A stretch of 64,000 nucleotides of DNA from Thermoanaerobaculia bacterium (lineage in GTDB: Bacteria > Acidobacteriota > Thermoanaerobaculia > Multivoradales > J023): the NCBI GenBank assembly GCA_030431255.1, contig JAUIJL010000010.1:124001-188000 (forward strand). Direction: 5' to 3'. Shown piece by piece: positions 44,273 through 52,993 of this stretch (the first letter of the stretch is position 1; each line of letters opens with the position of its first letter). The notes under the pieces were generated by a model. The model was not told where the DNA came from, made no database searches, and saw only the letters and a list, made by a program, of their open reading frames with translations. The position numbers were made by a program, and so were the translations under genes.

Positions 44273-46576
44273 TTGAAAATCGCCGACACCTCGAGTCGAC
44301 ACTTGGCGGCTGGGGTGGTCACGATGCTCGCTCTGGCAATGGGTGCCGCGGGACCGACCTCCGCTCAGGAACCGGTGCCATTCGACCGACGCGAGGTCTT
44401 TCTCGACTCTGGATTCGTCGAGGGCCGAACGGCTGATTCCGGGCCGAGTGACAGCTCATCGTCGGATGCCGAGGTCGTGTTCTCTCAGGAGCTTTCCGCG
44501 CCCGGTGCCGAATGGCTGCGGCTTTATTTTCACCAAGCGATCTTGGGCACGAACCACCGGGGACGTGCCATCGGGGGACGTGCCATCGGGGGACGTGCCC
44601 GGCTGAGGATCACGTCCTTGGCAGATGGCGCAGTGCAAACGCTCGACGCCGAGACCTTGCGCCACTGGCGGTATTCCAGCGCCTACTTCAACGGCGACAC
44701 GGTCCGCGTCGAGCTGCTCGCCCACCCCGGCTCAGCACCGAGCCGAGTCCGAATCCAAGAGCTCGACGCCGGCCTCCCACTGATCGACGGGTGGGCCAAA
44801 TCCATCTGCGGATCCCTCGACGATCGCACCTTGAGCGACGATGAACGGATTGCCAGGGTGATGCCGGAGGGCTGCACCGCTTGGTTGATCGACGACGCCC
44901 ACGGCTGTTTCCTCTCAGCCGGCCACTGCCACGGCGCTGGATTCGACGTGGTGCAATTCAACGTGCCCCTATCCGAGGAGGACGGCACGGTGACCCACCC
45001 CGGACCCGAGCATCAATATCCCGTCGATCCAGCGTCGATCCAATTTTCCGATCAGGGCATCGGCAACGACTTCCTTTACTTCGGCGCGTTCCCCAACGGC
45101 CAAACCCAGCTCACTCCCCTCGAGGCCCAGGGACGAGCTTTTGCCCTCGGCACCCCACCCATTTCTGCGAGTGATCAGGCCCTGAAGGTCACCGGTTACG
45201 GCAGGGTGGACGGGAGCCAGGGCACGCCCCAGAGCTGGAATCAAGCCCAACACAGCCACGACGGCCCGCTGACCTCGGTATTGCCCGACTCCCTCCAATA
45301 TCGAGTCGACACCACCGGCGGCGATTCGGGCGCGCCGGTGATCGATAGCTTCAGCGGACAAGCCATCGGCATCCACTCCCACGCGGGCTGCACCGAAGAG
45401 GGTGGAGCCAATCACGGCACCTCCATCGTGCAGCCCGCTTTGTGGTCCGCGCTCTCCCAACCCATGGGTATTTGCGCCGGCGGGGCCCCGGAGCTACGGG
45501 TCGAGCTCGCCTCCTCCTTGCCCGTGCTCATCCAACCCACGGGCCTGGAGCTTTCTATTCAAACCCTCGATCGCCAGGGACAACCCGCAGCTGCCACCGC
45601 CGCCACCCTCCTCTATGACCAAGGCGAGGGGGAGATTCCCGTGGCCATGATCCCCGTGGCCATGATCCCCGACGGCCAGCCGGCCGCCGACCACCGGACG
45701 TCGAACGACACGGCCGGCGGGACGACCTTCGTCGGATCCTTGCCCGCCTTGGCTTGTGGCCGTGAGGTGACGTTTCGATTCGAGGTGCAGACCGCGAACG
45801 GCGCCGTCGTCAGGCATCCTTTCTCCGCAGACAACCACGCGGGACGGGTCTACCGGCGCCCCGTGGCCCTTTCCCTCGACGAGACCTTTCGCGACGATTT
45901 CGAAATCGATCTCGGCTGGACCGTGAACGACGATCCGAGCCTGCAGTCGGGCACCTGGGAACGCGGCCGTCCCGCCGGCTACGGCCTCGAAGGCGATCCC
46001 CCCTGGGATGCGGACTCCTCCGGTCGGGCTTTTCTGACCTACAACTCAGGCGGCAACACCGACGTGGACGACGGCGCCACTCGCCTCACCTCACCCACCC
46101 TCGACGCCGCCGGTCCAGATCCACACCTCCACTATTGGCGCTGGTGGGACGATCAAGGATCCAGCGACGACGTCCTGCTCGTCGAGCTGTCCAACGACGA
46201 CGGTAGGTCTTGGATCCCCCTCGAATCCGTGGGACCGGGCCTTTTCGGCCAGTGGATCCAACAGAGCTTTCGCATCGCCGACGTCTTAACCCCCACCGAC
46301 CAGCTCAAAGTCCGCTTCACCGCCGCCGACCTGGGTGAAGGCCACTTGATCGAAGCCGGCGTAGACGGTGTGCGAATCTCCAACGGCCCCACCGGTTTCT
46401 ACTGCGGCGAGCTGTTCAGCGACGGATTCGAAAGCGGCGATGCTCGGGCTTGGTCGTCGGCAGTTCCACAGCTCGACCGATCCATAGCTCAAGGATCCGA
46501 CGCTTTGTCACCGTCCAGCGCCGGCAGGGCGTCCAGTGCATTCAAGGCCTCTTTCGCCTCCCGAGTCTTCCGTTGA
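44273..46576 (+). CDS. Secreted trypsin-like serine protease with a C-terminal DGFESGD tail
   Basis: 767 residues from a TTG at 44273 (GGA 8 nt upstream); no other in-frame start precedes the signal peptide LAAGVVTMLALAMGAAGPTSAQ. The trypsin-fold catalytic triad is visible: H218 in LSAGHCHG, D266 in GIGNDFLYF and S352 in TTGGDSGAPV, with disulfide-forming cysteines around it. A beta domain follows, and then a MAM/lectin-like module (about 530-680: DDFEIDLGWTVNDDPSLQSGTW to VDGVRISNGPTG). CGELFSDGFESGDARAWSSAVP near 700 is a C-terminal motif common in secreted proteins of this group. Thirty-five extra residues follow it and overlap the convergent kinase gene by 88 bp. Confidence 0.82.
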   Translation: MKIADTSSRHLAAGVVTMLALAMGAAGPTSAQEPVPFDRREVFLDSGFVEGRTADSGPSDSSSSDAEVVFSQELSAPGAEWLRLYFHQAILGTNHRGRAIGGRAIGGRARLRITSLADGAVQTLDAETLRHWRYSSAYFNGDTVRVELLAHPGSAPSRVRIQELDAGLPLIDGWAKSICGSLDDRTLSDDERIARVMPEGCTAWLIDDAHGCFLSAGHCHGAGFDVVQFNVPLSEEDGTVTHPGPEHQYPVDPASIQFSDQGIGNDFLYFGAFPNGQTQLTPLEAQGRAFALGTPPISASDQALKVTGYGRVDGSQGTPQSWNQAQHSHDGPLTSVLPDSLQYRVDTTGGDSGAPVIDSFSGQAIGIHSHAGCTEEGGANHGTSIVQPALWSALSQPMGICAGGAPELRVELASSLPVLIQPTGLELSIQTLDRQGQPAAATAATLLYDQGEGEIPVAMIPVAMIPDGQPAADHRTSNDTAGGTTFVGSLPALACGREVTFRFEVQTANGAVVRHPFSADNHAGRVYRRPVALSLDETFRDDFEIDLGWTVNDDPSLQSGTWERGRPAGYGLEGDPPWDADSSGRAFLTYNSGGNTDVDDGATRLTSPTLDAAGPDPHLHYWRWWDDQGSSDDVLLVELSNDDGRSWIPLESVGPGLFGQWIQQSFRIADVLTPTDQLKVRFTAADLGEGHLIEAGVDGVRISNGPTGFYCGELFSDGFESGDARAWSSAVPQLDRSIAQGSDALSPSSAGRASSAFKASFASRVFR
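44559..44599. repeat. 15-bp in-frame tandem duplication
   Basis: GGGGACGTGCCATCG occurs at 44559-44573 and 44574-44588, with an 11-bp partial third unit to 44599. It encodes a G-R-A-I-G repeat in the protease propeptide region. Confidence 0.9.
45637..45666. repeat. 15-bp in-frame tandem duplication
   Basis: CCCGTGGCCATGATC occurs at 45637-45651 and 45652-45666, encoding V-A-M-I-P twice in the beta domain that follows the protease. Confidence 0.92.
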
Positions 46577-48630
46577 TCCGCACTCCGTAGACTGAGGCGG
46601 ATCTCGTAGGCGGCCTGCAAGTGGACGCGCGCGCTTTGGAGATCACCGCGATCCCGAGCGATCAGCCCGAGGTAGTAGTCGACGCTCGACATTTTCCATA
46701 GATCGGGCTCTTCCGACCGACGCCAGCGCTCCGAGGCCAGCTCCAGCTCGCCGTGGGCGTCTTCGAGCCGACCGGCCGCGTACAAGCCCGCGGCCAGGTT
46801 CTTGTGGGCGTTGGCGATGGTGGCGTGATCGCCGGGATCGAGCTGAATCTTGGCGTTTAGAGCCTTGCGGAAGAAGGCGATGGCGGAGTCGTTTCGCCCG
46901 AAGGATTTTTCAATGCTCGCGAGATTGCTGAGGGCGGACGCCAGCACATTCAGATGCTCGTCGCTCGATGTCCGTCGCAGGATGCTCTCGGCTTGTTGGA
47001 GGTATCCGCTCGCTTCCTCGTTTCGTCCCAGATGGAGCAAGGCCACCCCCAAATTGTTGGCGGCCAAGGCGACTTCGGGATGATCGGTCGGCAAATGTTT
47101 CTGACGAAGGTCCAAGCATTCTCGTAAACGCGGCTCAGCGTCGGCGGCTCGGCCCATCTGCCGCAAAGTCTGACCGGCGGCCCCCTGAAACGCCGCTCTG
47201 AGCAGCGGCTGGCCTTCGAAGGTCTCCTCTCGATCCAACAGCTCGACGATGTGGTCTAGCAGCTCGAGGGCGGCGGCGTTTCCGCTCCTATTCAAGGCCG
47301 CGGGCTCCAACAATGCCATCACGAACTTTCCCATTTCTCGGGACGTGTCCGCCACCTGCCTCCCCTGCTCCAGTCGCATTTGAGCCTGGGCCTGCGCCAA
47401 GCGACGATCCGACCGCTCGAGCCACCAGCCGGCCACCAACGCCACCGCGACCGCCGCCGCCAGGGTGCCTCGCCAGTGGCGCGCCAACCATTTTTGGACC
47501 CGGTAAGACCAGCCACCGCGGGCTTCGAGGGGCAGACCATCGAGATAATTCTGGAGATCCCGTTGCAGAGCTTCGACCGAGGAATACCGCCGGCTCGGGT
47601 CCGGGTCGAGGGCTTTGAGCACCAGGCTGTCCAAATCTCCGGTCAGCTGTCGGCGCAATCGACCCCGATCCGCCTGCTCTCCGCGCACTACCCGCGAGCT
47701 CGGGCGGGTCGGTGGTGAGGATTGGGAGCGCCCGGACATGGGGTCTTCGACGCCGCCGAACGGGCTGCTGCCGGTGAGCAGCTCGTAAAGCACCACCCCC
47801 AAAGAATAGACGTCCGAGGCGGTGGTCACCGCTCCGCCGGTCAATTGCTCGGGGCTGGCGTATTCCGGGGTGAGAGGCACCAACAGTCGGGTCGAGGGGG
47901 TCTTGCCGACCTCGCTGAGGTCCTTGGCCACCCCGAAATCCAGCAGCTTCGGGACCCCTTCTTGGGTGACGAAAATGTTGCCCGGTTTGAGATCCCGGTG
48001 GATGACCAGGTGACGGTGGGCGTGGGCGACTGCTTCCGCCACCCGGATCATCAACCCCAGGCGCTCGCGCAAGGAGAGCCCGCGCCGGGCGCAGTAGAGG
48101 TCGATCGGCTCCCCATCCACCAGCTCCATGACGAAGTAGGGACGGCCGTCTTCGAGGGAGCCGGCGTCGAGCAGACGGGCGATATTCGGGTGTCGGAGCT
48201 CCGCCATCAGGCGACGCTCCGACAAGAACCGATCCCGCAGCTCCGAAGGCCCACCGGCCAATCGAATGACCTTCACCGCCACCCGCTCCTCGTAGGTGTC
48301 GTCGGCCCGCTCCGCCAAGTAGACGTCTCCCATGCCCCCCGCGCCGATCGGCGACAAGATGCGGAAGGCACCCACCCGGTCCCCCTCATCTAAGGGACCG
48401 CCGCCGACCTCCGGCAACACGGCTTGGTTGAGGAAGCCGTCCGTGTCCGGAGCGTGGCCGAGAAGCTGCAGAGCCTCTTTCAGCAGCAGCTCGTCGCCCT
48501 CGCACTGCTCGACGAGGAAGGCCCGCCGCTCGGGCTCCGGAAGCGCCTGGGCATCGCCCACCAAGTCCTTGAGGCGTTGCCAATCGGGCGCCGCCTGCGA
48601 CGACTGAGAGGCCGACGACGAAGGGATCAC
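46489..48630 (-). CDS. Membrane Ser/Thr protein kinase with C-terminal TPR domain
   Basis: 713 residues from a GTG overlapping the previous stop (GTGA). Residues 15-75 (DWQRLKDLVGDAQALPEPERRAF...GFLNQAVLPEV) are the small N-terminal domain found in this kinase group. The Hanks kinase follows: IGAGGMGDVY (95-104), catalytic Lys K120, HRDLKPGN (211-218), DFG (231-233) and YASPEQL (257-263). A membrane helix lies near 390-405 (LAAAVAVALVAGWWL), and the outside part is TPR repeats that match many tetratricopeptide units. Kinases of this type are usually encoded next to ECF sigma factors or anti-sigma genes. It is translationally coupled to the sigma-like membrane protein upstream, which is its probable partner or substrate. 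Confidence 0.92.
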   Translation of the reverse strand: MIPSSSASQSSQAAPDWQRLKDLVGDAQALPEPERRAFLVEQCEGDELLLKEALQLLGHAPDTDGFLNQAVLPEVGGGPLDEGDRVGAFRILSPIGAGGMGDVYLAERADDTYEERVAVKVIRLAGGPSELRDRFLSERRLMAELRHPNIARLLDAGSLEDGRPYFVMELVDGEPIDLYCARRGLSLRERLGLMIRVAEAVAHAHRHLVIHRDLKPGNIFVTQEGVPKLLDFGVAKDLSEVGKTPSTRLLVPLTPEYASPEQLTGGAVTTASDVYSLGVVLYELLTGSSPFGGVEDPMSGRSQSSPPTRPSSRVVRGEQADRGRLRRQLTGDLDSLVLKALDPDPSRRYSSVEALQRDLQNYLDGLPLEARGGWSYRVQKWLARHWRGTLAAAVAVALVAGWWLERSDRRLAQAQAQMRLEQGRQVADTSREMGKFVMALLEPAALNRSGNAAALELLDHIVELLDREETFEGQPLLRAAFQGAAGQTLRQMGRAADAEPRLRECLDLRQKHLPTDHPEVALAANNLGVALLHLGRNEEASGYLQQAESILRRTSSDEHLNVLASALSNLASIEKSFGRNDSAIAFFRKALNAKIQLDPGDHATIANAHKNLAAGLYAAGRLEDAHGELELASERWRRSEEPDLWKMSSVDYYLGLIARDRGDLQSARVHLQAAYEIRLSLRSADQRKTREAKEALNALDALPALDGDKASDP

Positions 48631-51290
48631 GGCCAGACGTCCTCCTCTTTTTCAGTCTCGGTCACCCGGAAACGATGACGGATCACCGTCTCGCCGTCAC
48701 GAACCACCTCGATCATGAAGTTGCCGGGCGGAAGCAACCGTTTGGGCACCCGCCAAACCCAGTCTCCGTACATCTCCACGCCCGTGACCTCCAGCTCCTT
48801 GACCACTTCCGCCCGCGGCTCCGCGGAGGCCGACCCCCGATCCGTTCGCAACAGACGGACACGGTCCCCGTGGGCCGCGGGAACTTGGATCAACACCGAG
48901 CGCGCTTGGGGATCCAAGGTCACGGTCTGGCCCGAGTTGCGGGTCGTGCCCGGGGGCACGAACAACCAGCCGGTCACCAGCTCCGAGCCGTCCAGCTCAT
49001 CCAGCCGATGCTCGAAGCTTTGTTCCATTTCCGCCAGCTGCGTTTCGGTCTCAGCCTTCAACGCGTCCAATTGCTGTTCGGACTGGGTCTCCAACCGGCT
49101 CAAATCTTCCCGCAGATTTCGATTCTCAGATTCAAGCTGCTCTCGGACTTCCTCGGCTTGGGCCCAACGGGGATCGAGCTCCGGATCGTGCCAAAGCCTG
49201 CCCACCAGCACTCCCGCCCCGACCGCGGCGAGCAATGAAGCTGCCATGGCCAATGACCTCAGGTTGCTAACCGGAGCCACCGTCGTGACCGACGGACTCG
49301 CGGCCGCCGCCGCGGCGACAAACTGAAGGGTTTGGACCGGCGGATCTAGAGGGTCGCCGTCCTGCGCGGCCGGCTGGGATTCGGTCGCTGTTTGGGATTC
49401 AGCCGAGCTCTCGACGAGATCGGTTGAGCTCACCGGCGTCGTGACGGTGAGCACTGAGCCCATGTCCCCGGCCGGCTCACCTCCGAGCTCACGGATCCAG
49501 CGACGACGCTCTTGATCCAGCGCCCGGATCCAGCTTCGGTAATCCGGGTCGACATCGGTTTCCCACGCCGGGTCGTCCGCTTCGATTCGACCTGCCTCCA
49601 CCTCGGAGCGATGCCGTCTCAGGGGTTCCAGCACGGCTTCCGACCATTGGGTCGATCCGGAGCCAGGCAGGTCCGAGGCGGTCCAAAAACCCAACCCCAC
49701 ACGAGCCACGAGGCGGTCAAAGGGAGGCTCCGCCCTGGGTCGAAGATCCCTCGAGCCGCACCAGGGCTCACCGTCGACGGGCACTAGAAGCTTGCGGTCA
49801 CCCACGACCTCCAACACCAGCCATTCCGCCTCCGGCCCGGAGGTTTCCCCAAAATCCCAAAGCCGACCGACGGACGCCGCCTCCACCTCCCCGGCTTGCT
49901 GCTTCGAGACCTCGATGGTCGAGCCCTCGGCGGCCCCATCGCCCACCGTCCGTGACTTCCGCGCGGCGCTGAGGCTCTGGGCCAACAGCTGCTGCCGAAA
50001 ATCGCTGGACGAGCTCATGCGATGTGTCTCCTTGTCGGGCTCAAATGCGGATGCGGAATCTCTCTGAGACAGACTAACAAGATTCGCCGCTTCAGTGCTT
50101 TCGAGACACGGCAAGATCTGCTGTTTGAGAGTCGTCATCAGATCTTTGATCCGATCGTGGCGTAGCGACAACAGCCGCCCGAGCTCTCGATCACTGGGAA
50201 AGCCGTCGCCCTTGAACAAGTCCGACCATCGGCGATCATGGCTCGATCCGGGACCGGTGGCCATGGCCCGAGCCCAAATCCCCAGGAGACGCCACAAACG
50301 CCGGAGCTGCTCACGGGTGCGCTGCTGGGCGTCGACGCCATCGATCCGCTGCTCCACACAGCCGGCCAACGCCTGAAAGCGATCCCGGGCTTCCTCCACG
50401 ATTCGTGGATCGTCCCAGGCGCCCAACGGCTCCGCGTCCGCCTCGCCGGTGGTCCAGATGCGCGCCAGCGGCTGCCATTCTTGAAATAGAACCGCTAGGC
50501 GGGAACGGGTATCCCGGGTCAAGGCCTGGACCAAGATCTCGAAACGTACCGTGTCGATACCGTGGGAAGGCAGATCGAGCAGCAAATCCGCCAGCCGAGC
50601 CACGACCTGCTCCGACTCGCGCCCCTTGGCGGTCAGCCAGTCGACGAAGAGCTCGTCGTTCCACAGGCGAACGTGCTCGTCCAAGTCGGCAATTGCCGAC
50701 GGGCCGTCCGCCCGACGACCGCCCAGGTGCAGAACGCTCGCCGACTGGATCTTGGCCCCGCCGTCGAGCAAGGTGACCAGCCCCCGGTCGACCCCCATCT
50801 GGGCGGCGGAGCGCAGCCATTGGTAGAGGCGTTGACCCAGGGGATCCCGGGCCGACTGCCGCTCGTGGATCGCCTGGTCGATCGCTCTCCGCACCACCGC
50901 TTCCACCGTCCTGCCCTTTTGCACGTAACGGGTCAAGGTGGGCAAACGTTTGACGAATACCTCGACGTAAACCTCCTGCACCAGCTCGTCCAGGGCGTCT
51001 CGAGTACCTCCCTTGGGCACTCCCTCACCATCCGCCGAGTCGTGTTGGACCCAGCTGCCGGCTCCGAGTATTCCCAGGTAGACGGGACGGCGGTCCCACA
51101 TCCCTCGCCGCTGGAGCGCGCGTCGAACCCATCGACGCAGCAGGGTCCACACATCGTCGAAATCTCCGCCGGTCGGCTCGTCCTCTTTCGACAGCAAACC
51201 GATCCAGCGGGTGAATCGATGCTCTTCCACCCCTCCGGTGGTGGATTTTTCGCGTTCTTTTTCTGTGGTGCTTCCAAACAAAATCTGCAT
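48627..51290 (-). CDS. Sigma-like N-terminal region fused to a membrane and coiled-coil protein
   Basis: 887 residues from the ATG at 51290 (GGGGAG 8 nt upstream). The N-terminus resembles sigma-70 region 2: DELVQEVYVEVF-KRLPTLTRYV plus RAIDQAIHERQSARD (about 98-150), and SDRELGRLLSLRHDRIKDLMTTLKQQI (about 365-395) resembles a region-4 helix-turn-helix. The second half (about 425-887) is a linker, a membrane helix (about 678-700: LAMAASLLAAVGAGVLVGRL), a coiled coil (about 707-765) and a C-terminal beta domain, probably outside the membrane. An internal ATG at 50018 follows a perfect AAGGAG, so a separate 463-residue membrane product is possible. Overlaps the kinase gene by 4 nt. I know no described family with this exact layout. 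Confidence 0.6.
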   Translation of the reverse strand: MQILFGSTTEKEREKSTTGGVEEHRFTRWIGLLSKEDEPTGGDFDDVWTLLRRWVRRALQRRGMWDRRPVYLGILGAGSWVQHDSADGEGVPKGGTRDALDELVQEVYVEVFVKRLPTLTRYVQKGRTVEAVVRRAIDQAIHERQSARDPLGQRLYQWLRSAAQMGVDRGLVTLLDGGAKIQSASVLHLGGRRADGPSAIADLDEHVRLWNDELFVDWLTAKGRESEQVVARLADLLLDLPSHGIDTVRFEILVQALTRDTRSRLAVLFQEWQPLARIWTTGEADAEPLGAWDDPRIVEEARDRFQALAGCVEQRIDGVDAQQRTREQLRRLWRLLGIWARAMATGPGSSHDRRWSDLFKGDGFPSDRELGRLLSLRHDRIKDLMTTLKQQILPCLESTEAANLVSLSQRDSASAFEPDKETHRMSSSSDFRQQLLAQSLSAARKSRTVGDGAAEGSTIEVSKQQAGEVEAASVGRLWDFGETSGPEAEWLVLEVVGDRKLLVPVDGEPWCGSRDLRPRAEPPFDRLVARVGLGFWTASDLPGSGSTQWSEAVLEPLRRHRSEVEAGRIEADDPAWETDVDPDYRSWIRALDQERRRWIRELGGEPAGDMGSVLTVTTPVSSTDLVESSAESQTATESQPAAQDGDPLDPPVQTLQFVAAAAAASPSVTTVAPVSNLRSLAMAASLLAAVGAGVLVGRLWHDPELDPRWAQAEEVREQLESENRNLREDLSRLETQSEQQLDALKAETETQLAEMEQSFEHRLDELDGSELVTGWLFVPPGTTRNSGQTVTLDPQARSVLIQVPAAHGDRVRLLRTDRGSASAEPRAEVVKELEVTGVEMYGDWVWRVPKRLLPPGNFMIEVVRDGETVIRHRFRVTETEKEEDVWP

Positions 51291-51667
51291 GGCTAAAGCT
51301 CCCCTAACAATTACAAGTCTCATCCCCCCAACGACTTAACCACCCCATACGGCCAAGCTCCCCCCCCCACGCGAACGCTGCTCGGACGCAATTTCGAACC
51401 CATCTTCGAAAATTCTTGAAATCTATTTTGAAAAACCGTCCAATCCGCCGTTTTTGATCCGTTAGCAAGAAGCGAAACCCAGAAGACACCTCCGTTGAGG
51501 AGGTAACTTCCTGAACTCGCGCGATTTAGGAGCCAACACTCAATCTCGGAACGCCGTCCGCGGCGGTCCCTGACCGCGAGCCCCGCGCTCGCCCTGGAAG
51601 AGCTGCGCACCGAAAACCGGTTTCGGTGGCGCGGCTCCGGGCGAGGCGGGCTCTCCGGAGATCGAAG
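51291..51667. other. Divergent intergenic region with hairpins
   Basis: 377 bp between the sigma-like gene (minus) and the repeat protein (plus). ACCTCC (51488-51493) and GGAGGT (51499-51504) form a perfect hairpin with the loop GTTGA, which could hide a ribosome-like GGAGG. ACCGAAA (51609-51615) and TTTCGGT (51621-51627) form a second stem. No sigma-54 consensus and no GAAATGTC box were found here. A long minus-strand frame crosses the region but is a shadow of the repeat protein gene. Confidence 0.5.
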
Positions 51668-52870
51668 ATGACTCATGAATCGTTCCGCTCGAAGTCCGCG
51701 CTCTTGTCGGTTTCCTTGCCCACAGCTTTGGTTTCGCTCCTGTGTCTTCTCTACCTGATCTATTCGCCGCCGGCCGCTTCTGCGATCCACCCTTGCGACG
51801 AGGCGTGGTCCTTGGACCTGCCGGCCTCTGAACGCGGGGTCACCCATGAAGGCGTTGCGGCGTTCAGCGTGGAGGCTGCCGCTTCTCGCTGGCTGGTGGT
51901 CGAGGCTCAACGGATCGACACCGTCGACCACCGTGCCGCTGAACGGCCCGAGGTCCGACTTTTCGACCACGCATGCCGCGAGCTGCAACCGCATCCAACC
52001 CTGCCGCGTCTGTTGGGACGTGCCGTGCACTTCGTTCGGCAATCCGGACCGATCTACATCCAGCTCGAAACCGACGAGCCTCGAGCGGGCTTCTTGATCG
52101 ATGCCTGGCTCGGCTCCGGACGCAACGAGCTCAGCTTCGACCCGTGGTCGAAAACCGACGATCCCGATCCCGTGCCCCAAGAGCCCGTCGACGAATGGGA
52201 TGAGCTGCGATCCGACGTCGCCAAGAACGACGATCCCGATCCCGTGCCCCAAGAGCCCGTCGACGAATGGGATGAGCTTTGGACCGGCGTCGCCAAGAAC
52301 GACGATCCCGATCCTGTGCCCCAAGAGCCCGTCGACGAATGGGATGATCTGACCAGCGGCTCGGAATGCCGGACCGCGCTGACCAAGAACGACGATCCCG
52401 ATCCCGTGCCCCAAGAGCCCGTCGATGAATGGGACGAGCTGCGGACGGAGGACATCGAGCGCTGTCGCATCGATGCACGATCTCAGGCCCGGGAGATCCC
52501 CGGTCTCGGCATCCTGGCCTCGACCCGCGACGGCCTCGAGCTGCGCTCCTTGTGCGCCTGGGCCGGGCATCCCAACCTGCTCGGGACCCTGACTTGCGCC
52601 CGACCCCTTCGTCTCGCGGACACGGGTCAAGTCGAGGTCACCTCGATCCTCTTCGACCGCCCGGAGATCCTGGCGATCGAGCTCGATCGACATTCCGTGC
52701 TGTCGGTGATCGGCGCCGAGCGTCCAAGTCTGCTCGATAGCGAGGGTCACGGAATCCCGGCCGAGCAAGAGGCTATTTGGGAAATTCCGAGCGGTCGCTA
52801 CTTCTTGCAAGCTCACCCCGGCGGCTCCCAATTCTCCGTGTCGATCCGAGCGGGTTCCCGTCGGCATTAG
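51668..52870 (+). CDS. Secreted protein with four acidic DDPDPVPQEPVDEWDEL repeats
   Basis: 400 residues from the ATG at 51668, which follows GGAG by 8 nt and starts a signal peptide (LLSVSLPTALVSLLCLLYLIYSPPAASA); an upstream in-frame start adds only basic residues. Residues 48-150 form a beta domain with ASRWLVVEAQRIDTVDHR. Four acidic proline-rich repeats, DDPDPVPQEPVDEWDEL, follow at about 163-258, then a second beta domain. A protein at 58174 has the same plan, a signal peptide, a beta domain and acidic repeats (DNEDEEQEVDPNEGGFT). Its neighbours are a kinase, sigma-like and ECF genes, so it may be the secreted output or sensor of that system. Acidic repeats could bind calcium or a surface polymer. 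Confidence 0.78.
   Translation: MTHESFRSKSALLSVSLPTALVSLLCLLYLIYSPPAASAIHPCDEAWSLDLPASERGVTHEGVAAFSVEAAASRWLVVEAQRIDTVDHRAAERPEVRLFDHACRELQPHPTLPRLLGRAVHFVRQSGPIYIQLETDEPRAGFLIDAWLGSGRNELSFDPWSKTDDPDPVPQEPVDEWDELRSDVAKNDDPDPVPQEPVDEWDELWTGVAKNDDPDPVPQEPVDEWDDLTSGSECRTALTKNDDPDPVPQEPVDEWDELRTEDIERCRIDARSQAREIPGLGILASTRDGLELRSLCAWAGHPNLLGTLTCARPLRLADTGQVEVTSILFDRPEILAIELDRHSVLSVIGAERPSLLDSEGHGIPAEQEAIWEIPSGRYFLQAHPGGSQFSVSIRAGSRRH
52157..52440. repeat. Four 50-bp coding repeats in the secreted protein
   Basis: Near-identical 50-bp cores start at 52157, 52229, 52301 and 52391 and each end in GATGAGCT or a one- or two-base variant. The periods are 72, 72 and 90 bp. Inter-repeat linkers are much less conserved than the cores, which suggests duplication with later gene conversion or selection on the core peptide. 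Confidence 0.95.
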
Positions 52871-52889
52871 TTTTCGTCTCTCATCTTTC

Positions 52890-52926
52890 GGCTCATTGAG
52901 ATCGCTTTTCGCGATTTCAATGAGCC
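52890..52926. terminator. Strong hairpin after the repeat protein gene
   Basis: GGCTCATTGA (52890-52899) and TCAATGAGCC (52917-52926) are perfect 10-bp arms, with GATCGC / GCGATT extending the stem inside. The tetraloop is TTTT. A second CTTTTCGCGATTT follows at about 52928. Position and strength suggest termination or 3' protection; there is no long T-tract. Confidence 0.7.
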
Positions 52927-52993
52927 ACTTTTCGCGATTTCGCCGCGTTTCTTGATTGTCACCGCGCTTGAGCCGACGCAAGGAGAATTCGAC

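Noticed and set aside
52157-52440. CRISPR array
   Set aside because: The four 50-bp units lie in frame in a gene, have irregular spacing and spacers that are translated; no cas genes are nearby.
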